From NCBI GenBank assembly GCA_051003795.1, contig JBPCKZ010000234.1, positions 1 through 64,000 on the forward strand: DNA of 64,000 bases, given 5' to 3'. A program made the position numbers and the translations under genes. Positions 46,914 through 56,945 of the stretch are shown piece after piece (position 1 is the first letter of the stretch; each line of letters starts with the position of its first letter). Under the pieces are notes generated by a model that saw only the letters and a list, made by a program, of their open reading frames with translations, ran no database searches and had not been told where the DNA came from. The DNA is from JALYXS01 sp051003795 (GTDB lineage: Bacteria; Acidobacteriota; Terriglobia; Bryobacterales; Bryobacteraceae).

Positions 46914-48154
46914 CGGAATTCTTTGAAACGGCGCAAGCGATAGGAGCGCGGCTATGCCGTGACGCGATCTGGTCAAACGGCCGCTGCAACTGGATTGGCG
47001 CTTCCATGGAGAGCGTTGCGGGCTGGACCGTCGTGCAGAAATCGTTTGGCCCGGATTTATATTCCGGAACGAGCGGCATCGGCATTCTGCTGGCCGAATT
47101 GGCCGCTCTCAACAATGAGCGGCTTTTCCGCAAAGTGGCCGAAGGCGCGGCGTGCCAAGCCGTTTCGCGCGCGACGGATATTCCGCCGCAATTGAGAGCG
47201 GGTTTTTACAGCGGTCACGCAGGCATTGCCTACGCGCTTGTACGAATGGGAGAGCGGCTTGGCAACGAGGCGCTGATTGAGCGCGGATCGGCCTTGATGG
47301 ACACCTTGACCGGCATCGATTTAGAGGAACAAGGAACCGACGTGGTAAGCGGCGTGGCCGGACTGATTCCGGCGCTGCTGCTCATGCACCGGAAATTCAA
47401 ACGGCAGAGCTTGCTCGATCTCGCCGTAAATTGCGGAGACAAACTGGAGAAGACCGCCCATCGGAGCGACGATGGCTGGTCATGGAAGACGATTGATACG
47501 CCGGGAGAAGAGCAGCGCGACCTCGCGGGTTTCTCCCATGGCACGGCTGGTATCGGTTGGGCTTTTCTCGAATTGAGCCAGGCGAGCGGTGAAAACCGTT
47601 ACCGTCAAGCCGCGGAGGAAGCGTTCCGCTACGAGCGGCGTTGGTTTAGCGCGGAGCAAGGGAACTGGCCGGATTTCCGCAGCGGCATGGGTTCACCGGC
47701 TGAAGCGAATGCGGGTCCAACATATACCGTGGCGTGGTGCCACGGCGCTCCAGGGATCGGCTTATCACGCCTCCGGGCTTTTGAAATTACGGGCGATAAG
47801 ACCTGCTCACGCGAAGCGGACATCGCCGCGCAAACGACCGTGCGGTACTTGAGCATGCCGCAGGTTGCGCAGGCGGGCTATTCGCTTTGCCACGGCTGCG
47901 CCGGCAACGCGGATTTTCTGCTGGAAGCGGCGCGCGTCCTAAACAATCCAAATTACCGGCTGGCGGCTGAACAGACCGCGCGCCAGGGCATTGCCTGGTT
48001 TGAATCGAAGCGCGATCCATGGCCCTGTGGAGTTCTGGGAGGAGCGGAGACGCCGAATTTGCTGCTCGGGACGGCGGGCATTGCCTTGTTCTATCTCAGG
48101 TTGGAGCCTGCGGCGCGCGTGTCGCCGGTACTTATGGTCGGCCCAGGCAATTAG
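46910..48154 (+). CDS. LanC-like thioether cyclase
   Basis: 414 residues, GTG start within the GTGA overlap. Seven glycine-rich repeats mark an alpha/alpha toroid: YSGTSGIG, YSGHAGIA, VSGVAGLI, FSHGTAGIG, WCHGAPGIG, LCHGCAGN and LLGTAGIA. The three zinc ligands of LanC enzymes are all present: Cys277 (WCHGAPG), Cys327 and His328 (LCHGCAG). His210 (FSHGTAG) matches the catalytic His region. LanC activates Cys thiols for Michael addition to Dha/Dhb, giving lanthionine or methyllanthionine. It has no fused dehydratase or kinase domain, so it depends on the two partners upstream. It ends the operon, 24 bases from a convergent gene. Confidence 0.93.
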   Translation: MTEFFETAQAIGARLCRDAIWSNGRCNWIGASMESVAGWTVVQKSFGPDLYSGTSGIGILLAELAALNNERLFRKVAEGAACQAVSRATDIPPQLRAGFYSGHAGIAYALVRMGERLGNEALIERGSALMDTLTGIDLEEQGTDVVSGVAGLIPALLLMHRKFKRQSLLDLAVNCGDKLEKTAHRSDDGWSWKTIDTPGEEQRDLAGFSHGTAGIGWAFLELSQASGENRYRQAAEEAFRYERRWFSAEQGNWPDFRSGMGSPAEANAGPTYTVAWCHGAPGIGLSRLRAFEITGDKTCSREADIAAQTTVRYLSMPQVAQAGYSLCHGCAGNADFLLEAARVLNNPNYRLAAEQTARQGIAWFESKRDPWPCGVLGGAETPNLLLGTAGIALFYLRLEPAARVSPVLMVGPGN

Positions 48155-48178
48155 CGGGACAACCTGCTGCGTGGAAGC

Positions 48179-49399
48179 TCATAATATCCGCGACGCGAGA
48201 AGCTTTTCGTTGAACTTCGATCCGAGGCCGGGGCGATCGCTCAGGAGAATCTCTCCGTTCTTCACTTCGGTCGGAGGCTCCAGCAGATCGTTCTCCCAGC
48301 GATCCTGCGGCGCGGTCGATGGGTACTCCTGCGCGAGCAGGTTCGGCAGCGTGACGGAGACGTGAGCCGCCGCGCGCGCCACCACCGGCCCGCACCAGCA
48401 GTGAGGCGCGACGGCGGCATCATACAACTCCGCCAGGGCGGCCGCATGGCGCATCTCGAGAATTCCGCCGATATTGCCAACCTCCGGCTGGATCACGCGA
48501 ATCGCGGAATCCAGCACCTCCTTGACCTGCATCCGGTCGAAAATGCGTTCGCCAGCGGCCAAGGGAATCGGCGTGGACGCGGCGATCTTTCGAAATAAAT
48601 CGGGGCGGCCCGGCGGAATCGGCTCTTCAAAGAAGACGAGGTTGAAATCCTCCAGTTCTTTCGCGGCCCTCAAGCCCCCCTTGAGGTCGAACCTCACATG
48701 CCCGTCCACGGCCAGTTTGAAATCCTCGCCGAGTCCGCTTCGGAATGCCTGCGCGACCTTTCGGTAGGCCTTGATTTCCGGAGGACTCGGGTCGCCGTGG
48801 CTCGGGCCAAACGGGTCGAACTTGAACATGCGGAATCCGGCTTCCTTGGCCGCGATGGCGCGTTCCACCTGGCCTGCCGTATCTTCGATTCCGACGTAGG
48901 CTCCATGATTCGCATAGAGAGGCACGCCTGCTCGCACGCGGCCGCCGAGCAATGCGTGAATGGGCAAGCCCGAGGACTGCCCGGCGATATCCCAAAGCGC
49001 GATCTCGATAGCCGACACCGCGGATACCCACCACAGTCCCGAATCGAGCGCTACGGGGTAGCCCTCGGAGATCCGGTGCGCGAACCGGTTCACAAACGCG
49101 CCGATTTCGAGCGCATTGGCACCCGTGATCTGAGATCCAATCGTGTCGACCGCATCCCGCACCAGCCGGACTCTCTCATGGTTCTGGCCGCCGCCCCAGG
49201 AGAACGCTTCTCCGATGCCTTCAATGCCCTGGTCAGTTTGGACGCGCACGAATACCCAGCCGGCATAGCCGCGGGTCGCCTTTATAACTACTGGCTTCAC
49301 GCTTGCGATTTTGATCGTGCCGGGCATCGGTTGCGCGCCCGCGGCGCCGGCTCCAATCGTGCCGGCGGTTATGGTTCTAAAAAAATGTTTTCTCGTCAT
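48179..49399 (-). CDS. Enolase-superfamily (mandelate racemase/galactonate dehydratase-like) protein, copy 1
   Basis: 406 residues with an N-terminal export-like segment (TRKHFFRTITAGTIGAGAAG) resembling a weak Tat signal with Arg-Lys. The capping domain is followed by a TIM barrel with metal ligands Asp in LAVDGHVRFD, Glu in FFEEPIPPG and Glu in LAAGERIF. The Lys motif is FRMFKFDPFGPSHGD, and the His near the C-terminal end is in APHCWCGPV, a pattern seen in galactonate and related sugar-acid dehydratases. The substrate is not fixed by these motifs. It lies 5 bases after copy 2, and the two are clear tandem duplicates. It is convergent with the lanthipeptide-like operon. Confidence 0.9.
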   Translation of the reverse strand: MTRKHFFRTITAGTIGAGAAGAQPMPGTIKIASVKPVVIKATRGYAGWVFVRVQTDQGIEGIGEAFSWGGGQNHERVRLVRDAVDTIGSQITGANALEIGAFVNRFAHRISEGYPVALDSGLWWVSAVSAIEIALWDIAGQSSGLPIHALLGGRVRAGVPLYANHGAYVGIEDTAGQVERAIAAKEAGFRMFKFDPFGPSHGDPSPPEIKAYRKVAQAFRSGLGEDFKLAVDGHVRFDLKGGLRAAKELEDFNLVFFEEPIPPGRPDLFRKIAASTPIPLAAGERIFDRMQVKEVLDSAIRVIQPEVGNIGGILEMRHAAALAELYDAAVAPHCWCGPVVARAAAHVSVTLPNLLAQEYPSTAPQDRWENDLLEPPTEVKNGEILLSDRPGLGSKFNEKLLASRIL

Positions 49400-49404
49400 G
49401 GCAG

Positions 49405-50703
49405 TCAGAGCAGGCGCGACGCGATCAACTTTTCGTTAAGCTTGGACCCGAGCCCCGGCCGATCCGTCAGTACGATCTCGCCATTGCGAATCTCCGTGGG
49501 CGGGTCCAACATCTCGCGTTCCCATGGATACTCGGGCGCTATAGCCGGGTATTCCTGCGCAAGCAGGTTCGGGATGGTTGCGCTGACGTGAGCGGCGGCG
49601 CGGCACAGCACGGGACTGCACCACGAGTGCATGGCGACCTTCACGTTGTATAGTTCGGCGAGGGCGGCCGTTTGGCGCCCCGCCAGGATGCCTCCGAAGT
49701 TCCCGATTTCCGGCTGGATGACTTGAATAGCGCCGGAATCGAGGAGTTCCTTGGCTTCCCGCCGAGTCATCATGCGTTCGCCCGCGGCTAGCGGGATGGA
49801 TGTCGAATCCGAGATTTTTCGGAACTGGTCCGAGCGGCCCGGCGGGATCGGCTCCTCTAAAAACACAAGATTAAATGGTTCGAGTTCCTTGACCACCCTC
49901 AGCGCGCCTTCCAGATTGAACTTCGTGTGAACGTCGATCGCCAGCAGATAATCCGGTCCGAATCCATCGCGAAAAACCTGGACCTCCTTGACGTACTTCT
50001 TTACCTCAGCGAGACCAGGGTTCCCGTAGGAGCGGAATGGGTCCCACTTGAACATCTTGAAGCCCGCTTCTTTCAGGCGAATCGCGCGATCGAATCGCTC
50101 CTGAGTGTCTTGCTCCAGCGCGTTGAACACGCCATGATTGGCGTAGATCGGAATGGATTGGCGGAGTCGGCCGCCAAGCAACGCATGAATGGGGAGTCCC
50201 GCGACCTGCCCCGCGATGTCCCATAACGCAATTTCGATAGCCGAGATCGCGGTGACCCAATTCACCGAGGGAGGTCCCGCCGATCTCTTACCCTGAGGCT
50301 CACCGAGCGGCTCGACTTGGAACAGGGCGCCCATCGACTCCCCGGAGTTTGTCGCGGCCGCATCCGACGCAAACCGGTTCAAGAACCCTTCGATATCGAG
50401 AGGACTTGTACCCACAAGTCTTGTCCCGATCGACTCGATGGTCCGGCGAATTTCCGCGATGTTCGGAAGGCTCCGGCTCTGCAAAGGAAAACCTTCGCCA
50501 ATGCCCTCGACACCTTGATCCGTCTGCACGCGGACCAGCATCCAGCCCGTAGCGCCGGTGTCGCGGTTCGCCTTGATGGGAATCGGCAGGACCTTGGTGA
50601 TCTTGATCCGGGTTTTGGCGATTGAGCTCGGGGCTCCGAAGGCCACGCCGCCGGCCACGAGGGCGCCAGCCGCCGATGTTTTCAGGAAAGTTTTCCTATT
50701 CAT
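49405..50703 (-). CDS. Enolase-superfamily (mandelate racemase/galactonate dehydratase-like) protein, copy 2
   Basis: 432 residues with an export-like start (NRKTFLKTSAAGALVAGG). Compared with copy 1 it has an insert of about 20-25 residues after the SGESMGALFQVEPLGEP region, but the barrel is the same: FKMFKWDPF, LAIDVHTKFN, FLEEPIPPG, LAAGERMM and AMHSWCSPV. The metal ligands are conserved. In the last motif His-Ser replaces the His-Cys of copy 1. The two copies probably act on related acid sugars. The gene is divergent from the sialidase-like pseudogene, with a 95-base gap. Sialidase-like and TonB-receptor neighbours suggest a carbohydrate-use locus. Confidence 0.9.
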   Translation of the reverse strand: MNRKTFLKTSAAGALVAGGVAFGAPSSIAKTRIKITKVLPIPIKANRDTGATGWMLVRVQTDQGVEGIGEGFPLQSRSLPNIAEIRRTIESIGTRLVGTSPLDIEGFLNRFASDAAATNSGESMGALFQVEPLGEPQGKRSAGPPSVNWVTAISAIEIALWDIAGQVAGLPIHALLGGRLRQSIPIYANHGVFNALEQDTQERFDRAIRLKEAGFKMFKWDPFRSYGNPGLAEVKKYVKEVQVFRDGFGPDYLLAIDVHTKFNLEGALRVVKELEPFNLVFLEEPIPPGRSDQFRKISDSTSIPLAAGERMMTRREAKELLDSGAIQVIQPEIGNFGGILAGRQTAALAELYNVKVAMHSWCSPVLCRAAAHVSATIPNLLAQEYPAIAPEYPWEREMLDPPTEIRNGEIVLTDRPGLGSKLNEKLIASRLL

Positions 50704-50798
50704 GTCTTCGCCTCAAAGAAACAGCCAGTCTCCGCTCGCCCATACATGCGATGAACAAATACAGCATACAGCGGTTTGTGATAACATCTGCCGGAAAG

Positions 50799-52253
50799 AT
50801 GAAGCAGAACCGCCGCGAATTTCTCGGCGCGGTTGCCATGGCCGCTTCAGCCACCGCGGCTTCACAGTCCGCGCCTCCCGTTCCCATCGATATAGGCCGC
50901 CAGCTATTTGTCGACGATTGGATTATTCAATCCTCCACTCTCACCCGTTCGTTTCACCACCCGCGTATTCATGAGGCCAGCCCGGTTCTGAAGCCTGAAA
51001 CGCCGTTGGAGATGCACAACGGCTGGCTTCCCAACGCGTGCCCTTTCGACGATGGCGTTTTCTTCGATCCGAAAGACCGCCTCTTCAAAATGTGGTACCG
51101 GGCCGGCTTTTTCGGCACTGTCGCGTATGCGGAGAGCAGTGACGGCGTGCATTGGCGGCGGCCCAGGCTCGACATTGAACCCCGCACGAACCGGGTACTC
51201 CGGCGCGGCGATCTCTTTCAGAGGGACGGCGTTTCGGTTTGGCTGGATCAAAATTCGCCCAAGCCCGAAGAGCGGTTCAAGATGTTTGCGTACTTTCGAG
51301 AACGGGCAACACCGCTCGGATACGCGGACTTTTATGAGCGAGCGGAGCCCGTGGCGCCCACGGTCAGACAAGGCGGCGAGGTCTACACCTCAGCGGACGG
51401 AATTCACTGGAACAAGCGCGCCGATACCGGCCCTTGCGGAGACAACACATCGTTTTTCTATAATCCGTTTCGAAAAAAATGGGTTTACAGCATTCGCTCC
51501 TACAACCAGCGGGGCCGTATTCGAAGTTATCGCGAGCACGACGATTTCGTGGAGGGAGCGCGCTGGGACAAAAAAGACGTTGTGTTCTGGTTGAGCGCGG
51601 ATGACAATGATCCACCGGACCCGCAACTGGGCTATGAGACGCAACTGTATGATGTCGATGCCGTGGCTTAGGAAAGCCTGATGATCGGAATGCTGGCGAT
51701 CCATCGGGGGCCGCCCAATGAGGTTTGCGCGAAAAGCGGAGTGCCTAAGATTACGGACCTGACGGTTGCGTATAGCCGCGACGGGATCAAATGGGAGAGA
51801 CCGGACCGGGGTTCGTTTCTTGCCTGCTCGCAAAAACCGGGAACGTGGAACCGGGGCTATCTGCATTCCTCGGGCGGCGTCTGCCTCGTTGTGGGAGACG
51901 AACTCTGGTTCCGGGGAAAGCATTTGTTCGTCAACGCCAACGTGAAGGGGGGCGAACTGCGCGCCGAGGTGTTGGATGAAAGCGGGAAGGTCGTTCAACC
52001 GTTTTCCCGCGATGACTGTGTTCCCGCCAAGTCGGATCGCACCGCTCAGGCTGTCACATGGAGCGGCGGCGAAGATTTGTCGCGGGTTGCTGGAAGACCT
52101 AGCGCACTTCGATTTTTCGTAACTAAGGGAGAGATTTACTCATTCTGGGTAATTCCCGACACTTCCGGCGCGAGTTACGGCTACGTTGCCGCCGGCGGAC
52201 CTGGGTTCACGGGTCCAACCGACACAGCCGGTTTTACAGGAGCAAGAATTTGA
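50799..52253 (+). pseudogene. Sialidase/GH32-like secreted protein, broken copy
   Basis: Homologous along its length to the intact gene at 55237-56811 in the opposite orientation. It starts MKQNRREFLGAVAMA, a Tat-type signal. The shared motifs PIDIGRQLFVDDWII, HEASPVLKPETPLEMHNGW, FDPKDRLFKMWYRAGFFG and GPCGDNTSFFYNPFRKKW are intact. At 51669-51671 a TAG replaces the Tyr codon seen in the partner (DAVA-stop-ESLM versus DAVAYESLM). Near 51911, after VGDEL, about 51 codons present in the partner are missing in frame. The 3' part stays open and ends GYVAAGGPGFTGP. Two independent lesions make a pseudogene likely. It is coupled by TTGA to the receptor remnant. Confidence 0.9.
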
Positions 52254-55226
52254 GACATACGTTTGCAATCTGGTTCGTATTCGCTGCGTTCTTTCTGGCT
52301 TACGGCCAGAACCCAACGGCCAAAGTTTCCGGCACGGTAACGGACGTCTCCGGCGCGGTCGTTCCCGACGCGCTCGTCACGCTGGTTAACACCGATACGA
52401 ATACAAAGGCCGAGGGCCGCACGAATGAGAGCGGTATCTACCTGATTTCGTTTCTTTCTCCCGGGCCGTATAACTTTACAGTGGAAGCGCCCAGCATGCG
52501 GCGTTACGTTCGAGCGCTGAAGCTGGTGACTGGCCAAGTGCTCCAGCTCGACATCAAGCTGGAGGTCGGTCAGACCACGGAGTCCGTCACAGTGGACGCT
52601 TCGACTCCTCTCATGCAATCGGCGACGTCGGACATCAACGACTTAGTGGAGCAGGCATTCATCCAAAACATGCCGCTTGAGAGCGGCCGCTCGGGCGCGT
52701 TAGTCCGGCTGCTCCCTGGTGTTACGTTCCAATCGGAAGAAACCTTTGAGCCGCAGTTGAATTTCTCGATGGGCGGGGGGCAATCCCGCTCGGGCGAGTA
52801 CCGGCTCGATGGCGGCAATGTCACATTGAACGCGCTATTGACGCGCACGATCGAGTTCAATCCGCCGGTCGAAGCCACGCAGGAAATGAAAGTGGAAGTG
52901 AATGCTTATCCCGCCGAATACGGACATTCAACCGGGGGAGTCTTCTCCATGACGACCAAGTCCGGGACGAACCAATATCACGGGGCGGTTTACGAGAATT
53001 TCCGCAACAGCGATCTCGATGCCCGCAGCTTCTTCGCGCCCTCCGTGGCGCCTCGCAAATACAATGTGTTCGGAGTTGAGGCGGATGGACCGATTCGAAA
53101 GGACAAGACCTTCTTTATGTTCTCGTACGAAGGCACGCGACGGGTGGACGGCAACACCAGAGTGTACAGCTTTCCCTCGGCGCAGGAAATCCGCGGCGAT
53201 TTTTCCGATCAATCGGCGGCCGTGCTGGATCCCGTGACCCATGCGCCGTTTCCCGGCAACATCGTTCCCTCGTCGCGCTTCGATCCGGTGGGCGCCAAGC
53301 TCGCCGCGCTGTATACGCCGCCAAACGTGCCGGGCGCCCGCCCCGGAGCTAATAACTTCATCGCAAACACATCCGATCACACCAGCGAAGATAGCTACCT
53401 CGGCAAGGTTGATCACACCTTCAGCGATCACGACCGCATAAGTGCCCGGTTCATTGAATACCCGGCGACGCAAGTTACCGGCAATGCGATACCGAACCGC
53501 GCCGAAGATGTCAACGCGCTAACCCAGGCTTTCAATTTGATTAACGTGAGTCCGAGCTGGTTCCATATCTTCGGCCCGACGCTCTTTAACGAGGCCCGCT
53601 ATACTTACTCGCACCGTAACGTGGATACGCCGCCCCTCGAAGGCTACGGAATTGCGGGCCAGGTAGGCTTGATGGGCGTTCCCGCCAACGGGGTTCCGGA
53701 AATCGACGCCACGGGATTGACGGCTCTCGGCCGCAATAATCAAGTAAGATACCTCAAGCCGCAAATCACTCACACACTCGACGAGACGCTGACCTTCTTC
53801 AAGGGCAAACACAACGTTAAAGTAGGCGGCGAGTATCGCCGCAGCCTGAACCGCGACACATGGGGAACCTCGCGGTCCGGACAAATCGGCTTCAACAACG
53901 TGGCCACCGGCAATGCGTTGGCGGCCCTCGAGCTCGGCTGGGTCAATACGGCCAACGTGGTCACCGGGGACACCATCACGCGAAGCGATTACATTGGAGT
54001 ATTTATTCAGGACGATTGGAGGATCACTCCCAGGCTCACGCTCAATATCGGAGTGCGTTACGATCTGGACACGCCGCGATGGGAAACAAGGAATTTCCAG
54101 ACCGGCTTCGATGCCCCGCCCATAAACCCGGTTTCGGGAACTCCCGGTATTTCTCCGGGATGGCGTACCGAATCCGAACTTCGGATCGGGACCGGGTTTT
54201 GGCGCGGTGGCGGTGGGCCAGCTCCCAATCTTCAGCCCGGATTATATCGATCAAAACCACCAGAATCTTTACGCGCATCACTTTAACGTCAGTCTTCAGC
54301 GGCAACTGTCCGGAACAATGCTGTTGCAACTTGAATATCTGGGGAACATGGCGCATCGCATCGGCGGACCAGGCACGGAGAACATCAATGAGACGCTGCC
54401 TCAGCTTCGCGGCGCGACGCAGAACCAAGCGCTCCGGCCTTTCCCGCAGTACGGCAATATCTTATGGAGATCGCCCGATTGGGGCAATTCGACTTATAAC
54501 GCTCTAAACGCCAAAGTCGAAAAGCGATTTTCCGGAGGACTGAATTTTATGGCGACTTATACCTGGTCGAAGTTCTTGGACGATATTGCAGCGGCGAACG
54601 AGCTTGGCGGCGCTTCGGCCTCGGGACAGCAGAGTTACTATGCGCGGCACCTGGACAAAGGGCTTTCGGGAAACGATATTCGCCATCGCGTGACCGGCAG
54701 TTTCGTCTATGAGCTTCCCGTGGGTCGCGGCAAGGCTTTAGCCGTGGATAATCGCATTCTCGACGGCGTAGTTGGCGGATGGAGCCTCGGGACCATCGCG
54801 GAATTCCGCACGGGTTCGCCGTATTCGGTTTACGAGCAGACCAATAAGTTGAATTCCTTTTCGGCTGGACAGCGCTCCAACATCGTGGCGGATCCGAACC
54901 TGCCTTCCGATCGCCCGCGCGCTCAGCTTGTGCGGCAATGGTTCAACACCGCCGCGTTTGCGTTTCCCGGGAATGGAGTGCTTGGCAACGCTTCGAAGTC
55001 GGTCGGCACGGGGCCGGGGTTTATCAACTTCGACACGTCGTTGCTGAAGGACTTCCACCTGACGGAAAGGCGCTATTTGCAGTTCCGCGCGCAGTTCTAC
55101 AATCTTTTCAACCGGCCGAACTTCGCGCTCCCGAACGGCTCGCGCGGAAATCCCGCGTTCGGGCAAATCTCCTCGACGGTGAATGGAGGCCGCTTCATAC
55201 AACTAAGTCTCCGCTTCGTGTTCTGA
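52250..55226 (+). pseudogene. Oar-like TonB-dependent receptor with internal deletion and frameshift
   Basis: TTG start overlapping the upstream stop, with AGGAG 7 bases before it. The signal peptide, carboxypeptidase-regulatory domain (KVSGTVTDVSGAVVPDALVT), plug (GQSRSGEYRLDGGNV) and first two thirds of the barrel read normally to PPINPVSGTPG at about 54144. There the frame breaks; the former frame ends at 54286. A second frame resumes just past the break with VFLRDGVPNPNFGSGPGFGA and runs to the expected terminal strand (FIQLSLRFVF) at 55226. From the layout of related receptors about 70-75 residues of barrel are missing. No full-length receptor can be made as sequenced. Confidence 0.85.
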
Positions 55227-55236
55227 TGCGGAGAGC

Positions 55237-56811
55237 CTAAGTATCGATGGGTCCCTCAAAGCCCGGGCCGCCAGCCGCAACATATCCTCGGCTCGCGCCG
55301 GATTCATCCGAACTGATCCAAAACGAAAACAGTTGCGCGTTCCTGGAATGGAAACGGAAACGCACGGGCCGGTTTCGCAAACCCGCCAAATCCGCCGGGC
55401 TTTTCCAGGTTATGCGGTGCCGGGTTGCAGCCGCGCGCATGGCGATACAGTTCTCCCTTGTAAAAGGCCCTATCGATTTTCCGTCCGGTCCGAGCGCTTC
55501 GACGCGCAGTTCTCCTCCAGAGGCGTTCGCGTTCACGTAAAGGCAGCGTCCGTTGAAAATTACGGGCCTCGTGGTAAGCGCGCCGCCTGCCTCGCTGGAG
55601 TCCATGGAGGCGAATCCATCCCTCCTCAAGATCGCGAGACCGGTGCTCCCGCCAGCATACGGCCACCCCCCGAGACGCGGAGAAATACCGGAGAATGCCC
55701 CGAAGTAGAAACGCAATTCATCGCCAACGATCAGGCACACGCCGCCCGAGGAATGCAAATAGCCGCGGTTCCACGTGCCTGGCTTTCGCGAACACGCGAG
55801 AAACGCCGAGCGGTCGGGCCGGTCCCAATGTATGCCATCACGGCTGTATGCGAGCGTCAAATCCGTAATTTTCGGAAAGCCGCCCTTCTCGCAAATTTCG
55901 TTCGGGGGGCCTCTGTGAATGGCGAACACGCCTAGCATGAGGCTTTCATAAGCCACCGCATCGAGATTATAAAGCTGGGTCGGATAGCCCAAGCCGGGCT
56001 CAGGCAGGTCCCGGTCGTCGGCGGCTGCGAAGAAGTTCACATCTTGCTTGGTCCAATTCGCGCCTTTCAAAAAGTCGGCGCATTCCCGGTAGCTTCGCAC
56101 GCGCGCGCCTTTGTTGAATGTTCGAATCGAGTAGAACCACGTTTTCCGAAACGGATTATAGAAGAAGTTCGTGTTATCGCCGCACGGACCGGTGGGGACC
56201 GGCTCGCTCCAATGAATGCCGTCCGCCGAAACATAAGCGTACCCGCCCTGGGATTCGACCGGAGCGTTAATTTCCCGATAGCGAAATTTTTCGGGGACCC
56301 GCTTGCGGAAGTAAACGAACATCTTGAAGCGTTCGCGCGGGTTTGTCGTTTCAAGATCGAGCCATGTGCCAGCACCGTCTCGCTGATACGGATCCCTTCG
56401 GGGGAGCACGCGATTGGTCCCCGGCTCGATATCGAGATTGGGCCGCGTCCACCGGATCCCGTCCTCGCTGTAGGCGTATGCGGTCCCATCGAACCACCCG
56501 GCGTGATACCAGATTTTGAACAGGCGGTCTTTGGGATCGTAAAAAATTCCATCCTGGAACGGACAGGCCACGGGGCAATAGCCGTCGTTCATTTCGAGAG
56601 GCGTCTCGGGTTTCAGAACCGGGCTGCCTTCGTGAATGCGCGGTTTGTGAAAGGCGCGCTTCAAGGAAGTTTCGGCGATCAGGAAATCGTCGACGAATAG
56701 CTGCCGCCCGACGTCGATACGCACTGGCGCGGGCTCCGAGCCGAATATTGCCGCCGCCGGGACCATCGCGGCCGTTGCTCTCAAGAAATCGCGGCGATAC
56801 CAAGGATTCAC
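55237..56811 (-). CDS. Sialidase/GH32-like secreted protein, intact copy
   Basis: 524 residues with a Tat-like start (NPWYRRDFLRATAAMVPAAA). Repeated blade-like elements such as AYSEDGIRWTRPNLDIEPG, YVSADGIHWSEP and AYSRDGIHWDRPDRSAFLAC resemble the five-bladed propeller of GH32/GH43-type glycosidases and related sialidase folds, in which a strand carries an S-x-DGxxW motif. The C-terminal part (VNANASGGELRVEALGPDGK) looks like a beta-sandwich. I cannot assign catalytic residues or substrate. Together with the inverted broken copy it brackets the receptor remnant, which suggests a duplication of a glycan-use cassette. Confidence 0.8.
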   Translation of the reverse strand: MNPWYRRDFLRATAAMVPAAAIFGSEPAPVRIDVGRQLFVDDFLIAETSLKRAFHKPRIHEGSPVLKPETPLEMNDGYCPVACPFQDGIFYDPKDRLFKIWYHAGWFDGTAYAYSEDGIRWTRPNLDIEPGTNRVLPRRDPYQRDGAGTWLDLETTNPRERFKMFVYFRKRVPEKFRYREINAPVESQGGYAYVSADGIHWSEPVPTGPCGDNTNFFYNPFRKTWFYSIRTFNKGARVRSYRECADFLKGANWTKQDVNFFAAADDRDLPEPGLGYPTQLYNLDAVAYESLMLGVFAIHRGPPNEICEKGGFPKITDLTLAYSRDGIHWDRPDRSAFLACSRKPGTWNRGYLHSSGGVCLIVGDELRFYFGAFSGISPRLGGWPYAGGSTGLAILRRDGFASMDSSEAGGALTTRPVIFNGRCLYVNANASGGELRVEALGPDGKSIGPFTRENCIAMRAAATRHRITWKSPADLAGLRNRPVRFRFHSRNAQLFSFWISSDESGASRGYVAAGGPGFEGPIDT

Positions 56812-56945
56812 GGGCCGATCTCCAGCGACACTCAGAATATCAGCTTAGGGATCCAAGCCTAGCCGTTCTTCCAGTGTTCCGCTATCCGTTTTACCGATGC
56901 GTCGGGACCGGTACGGGCGCAATCCTGAATGCAGGAGAAAACAAA

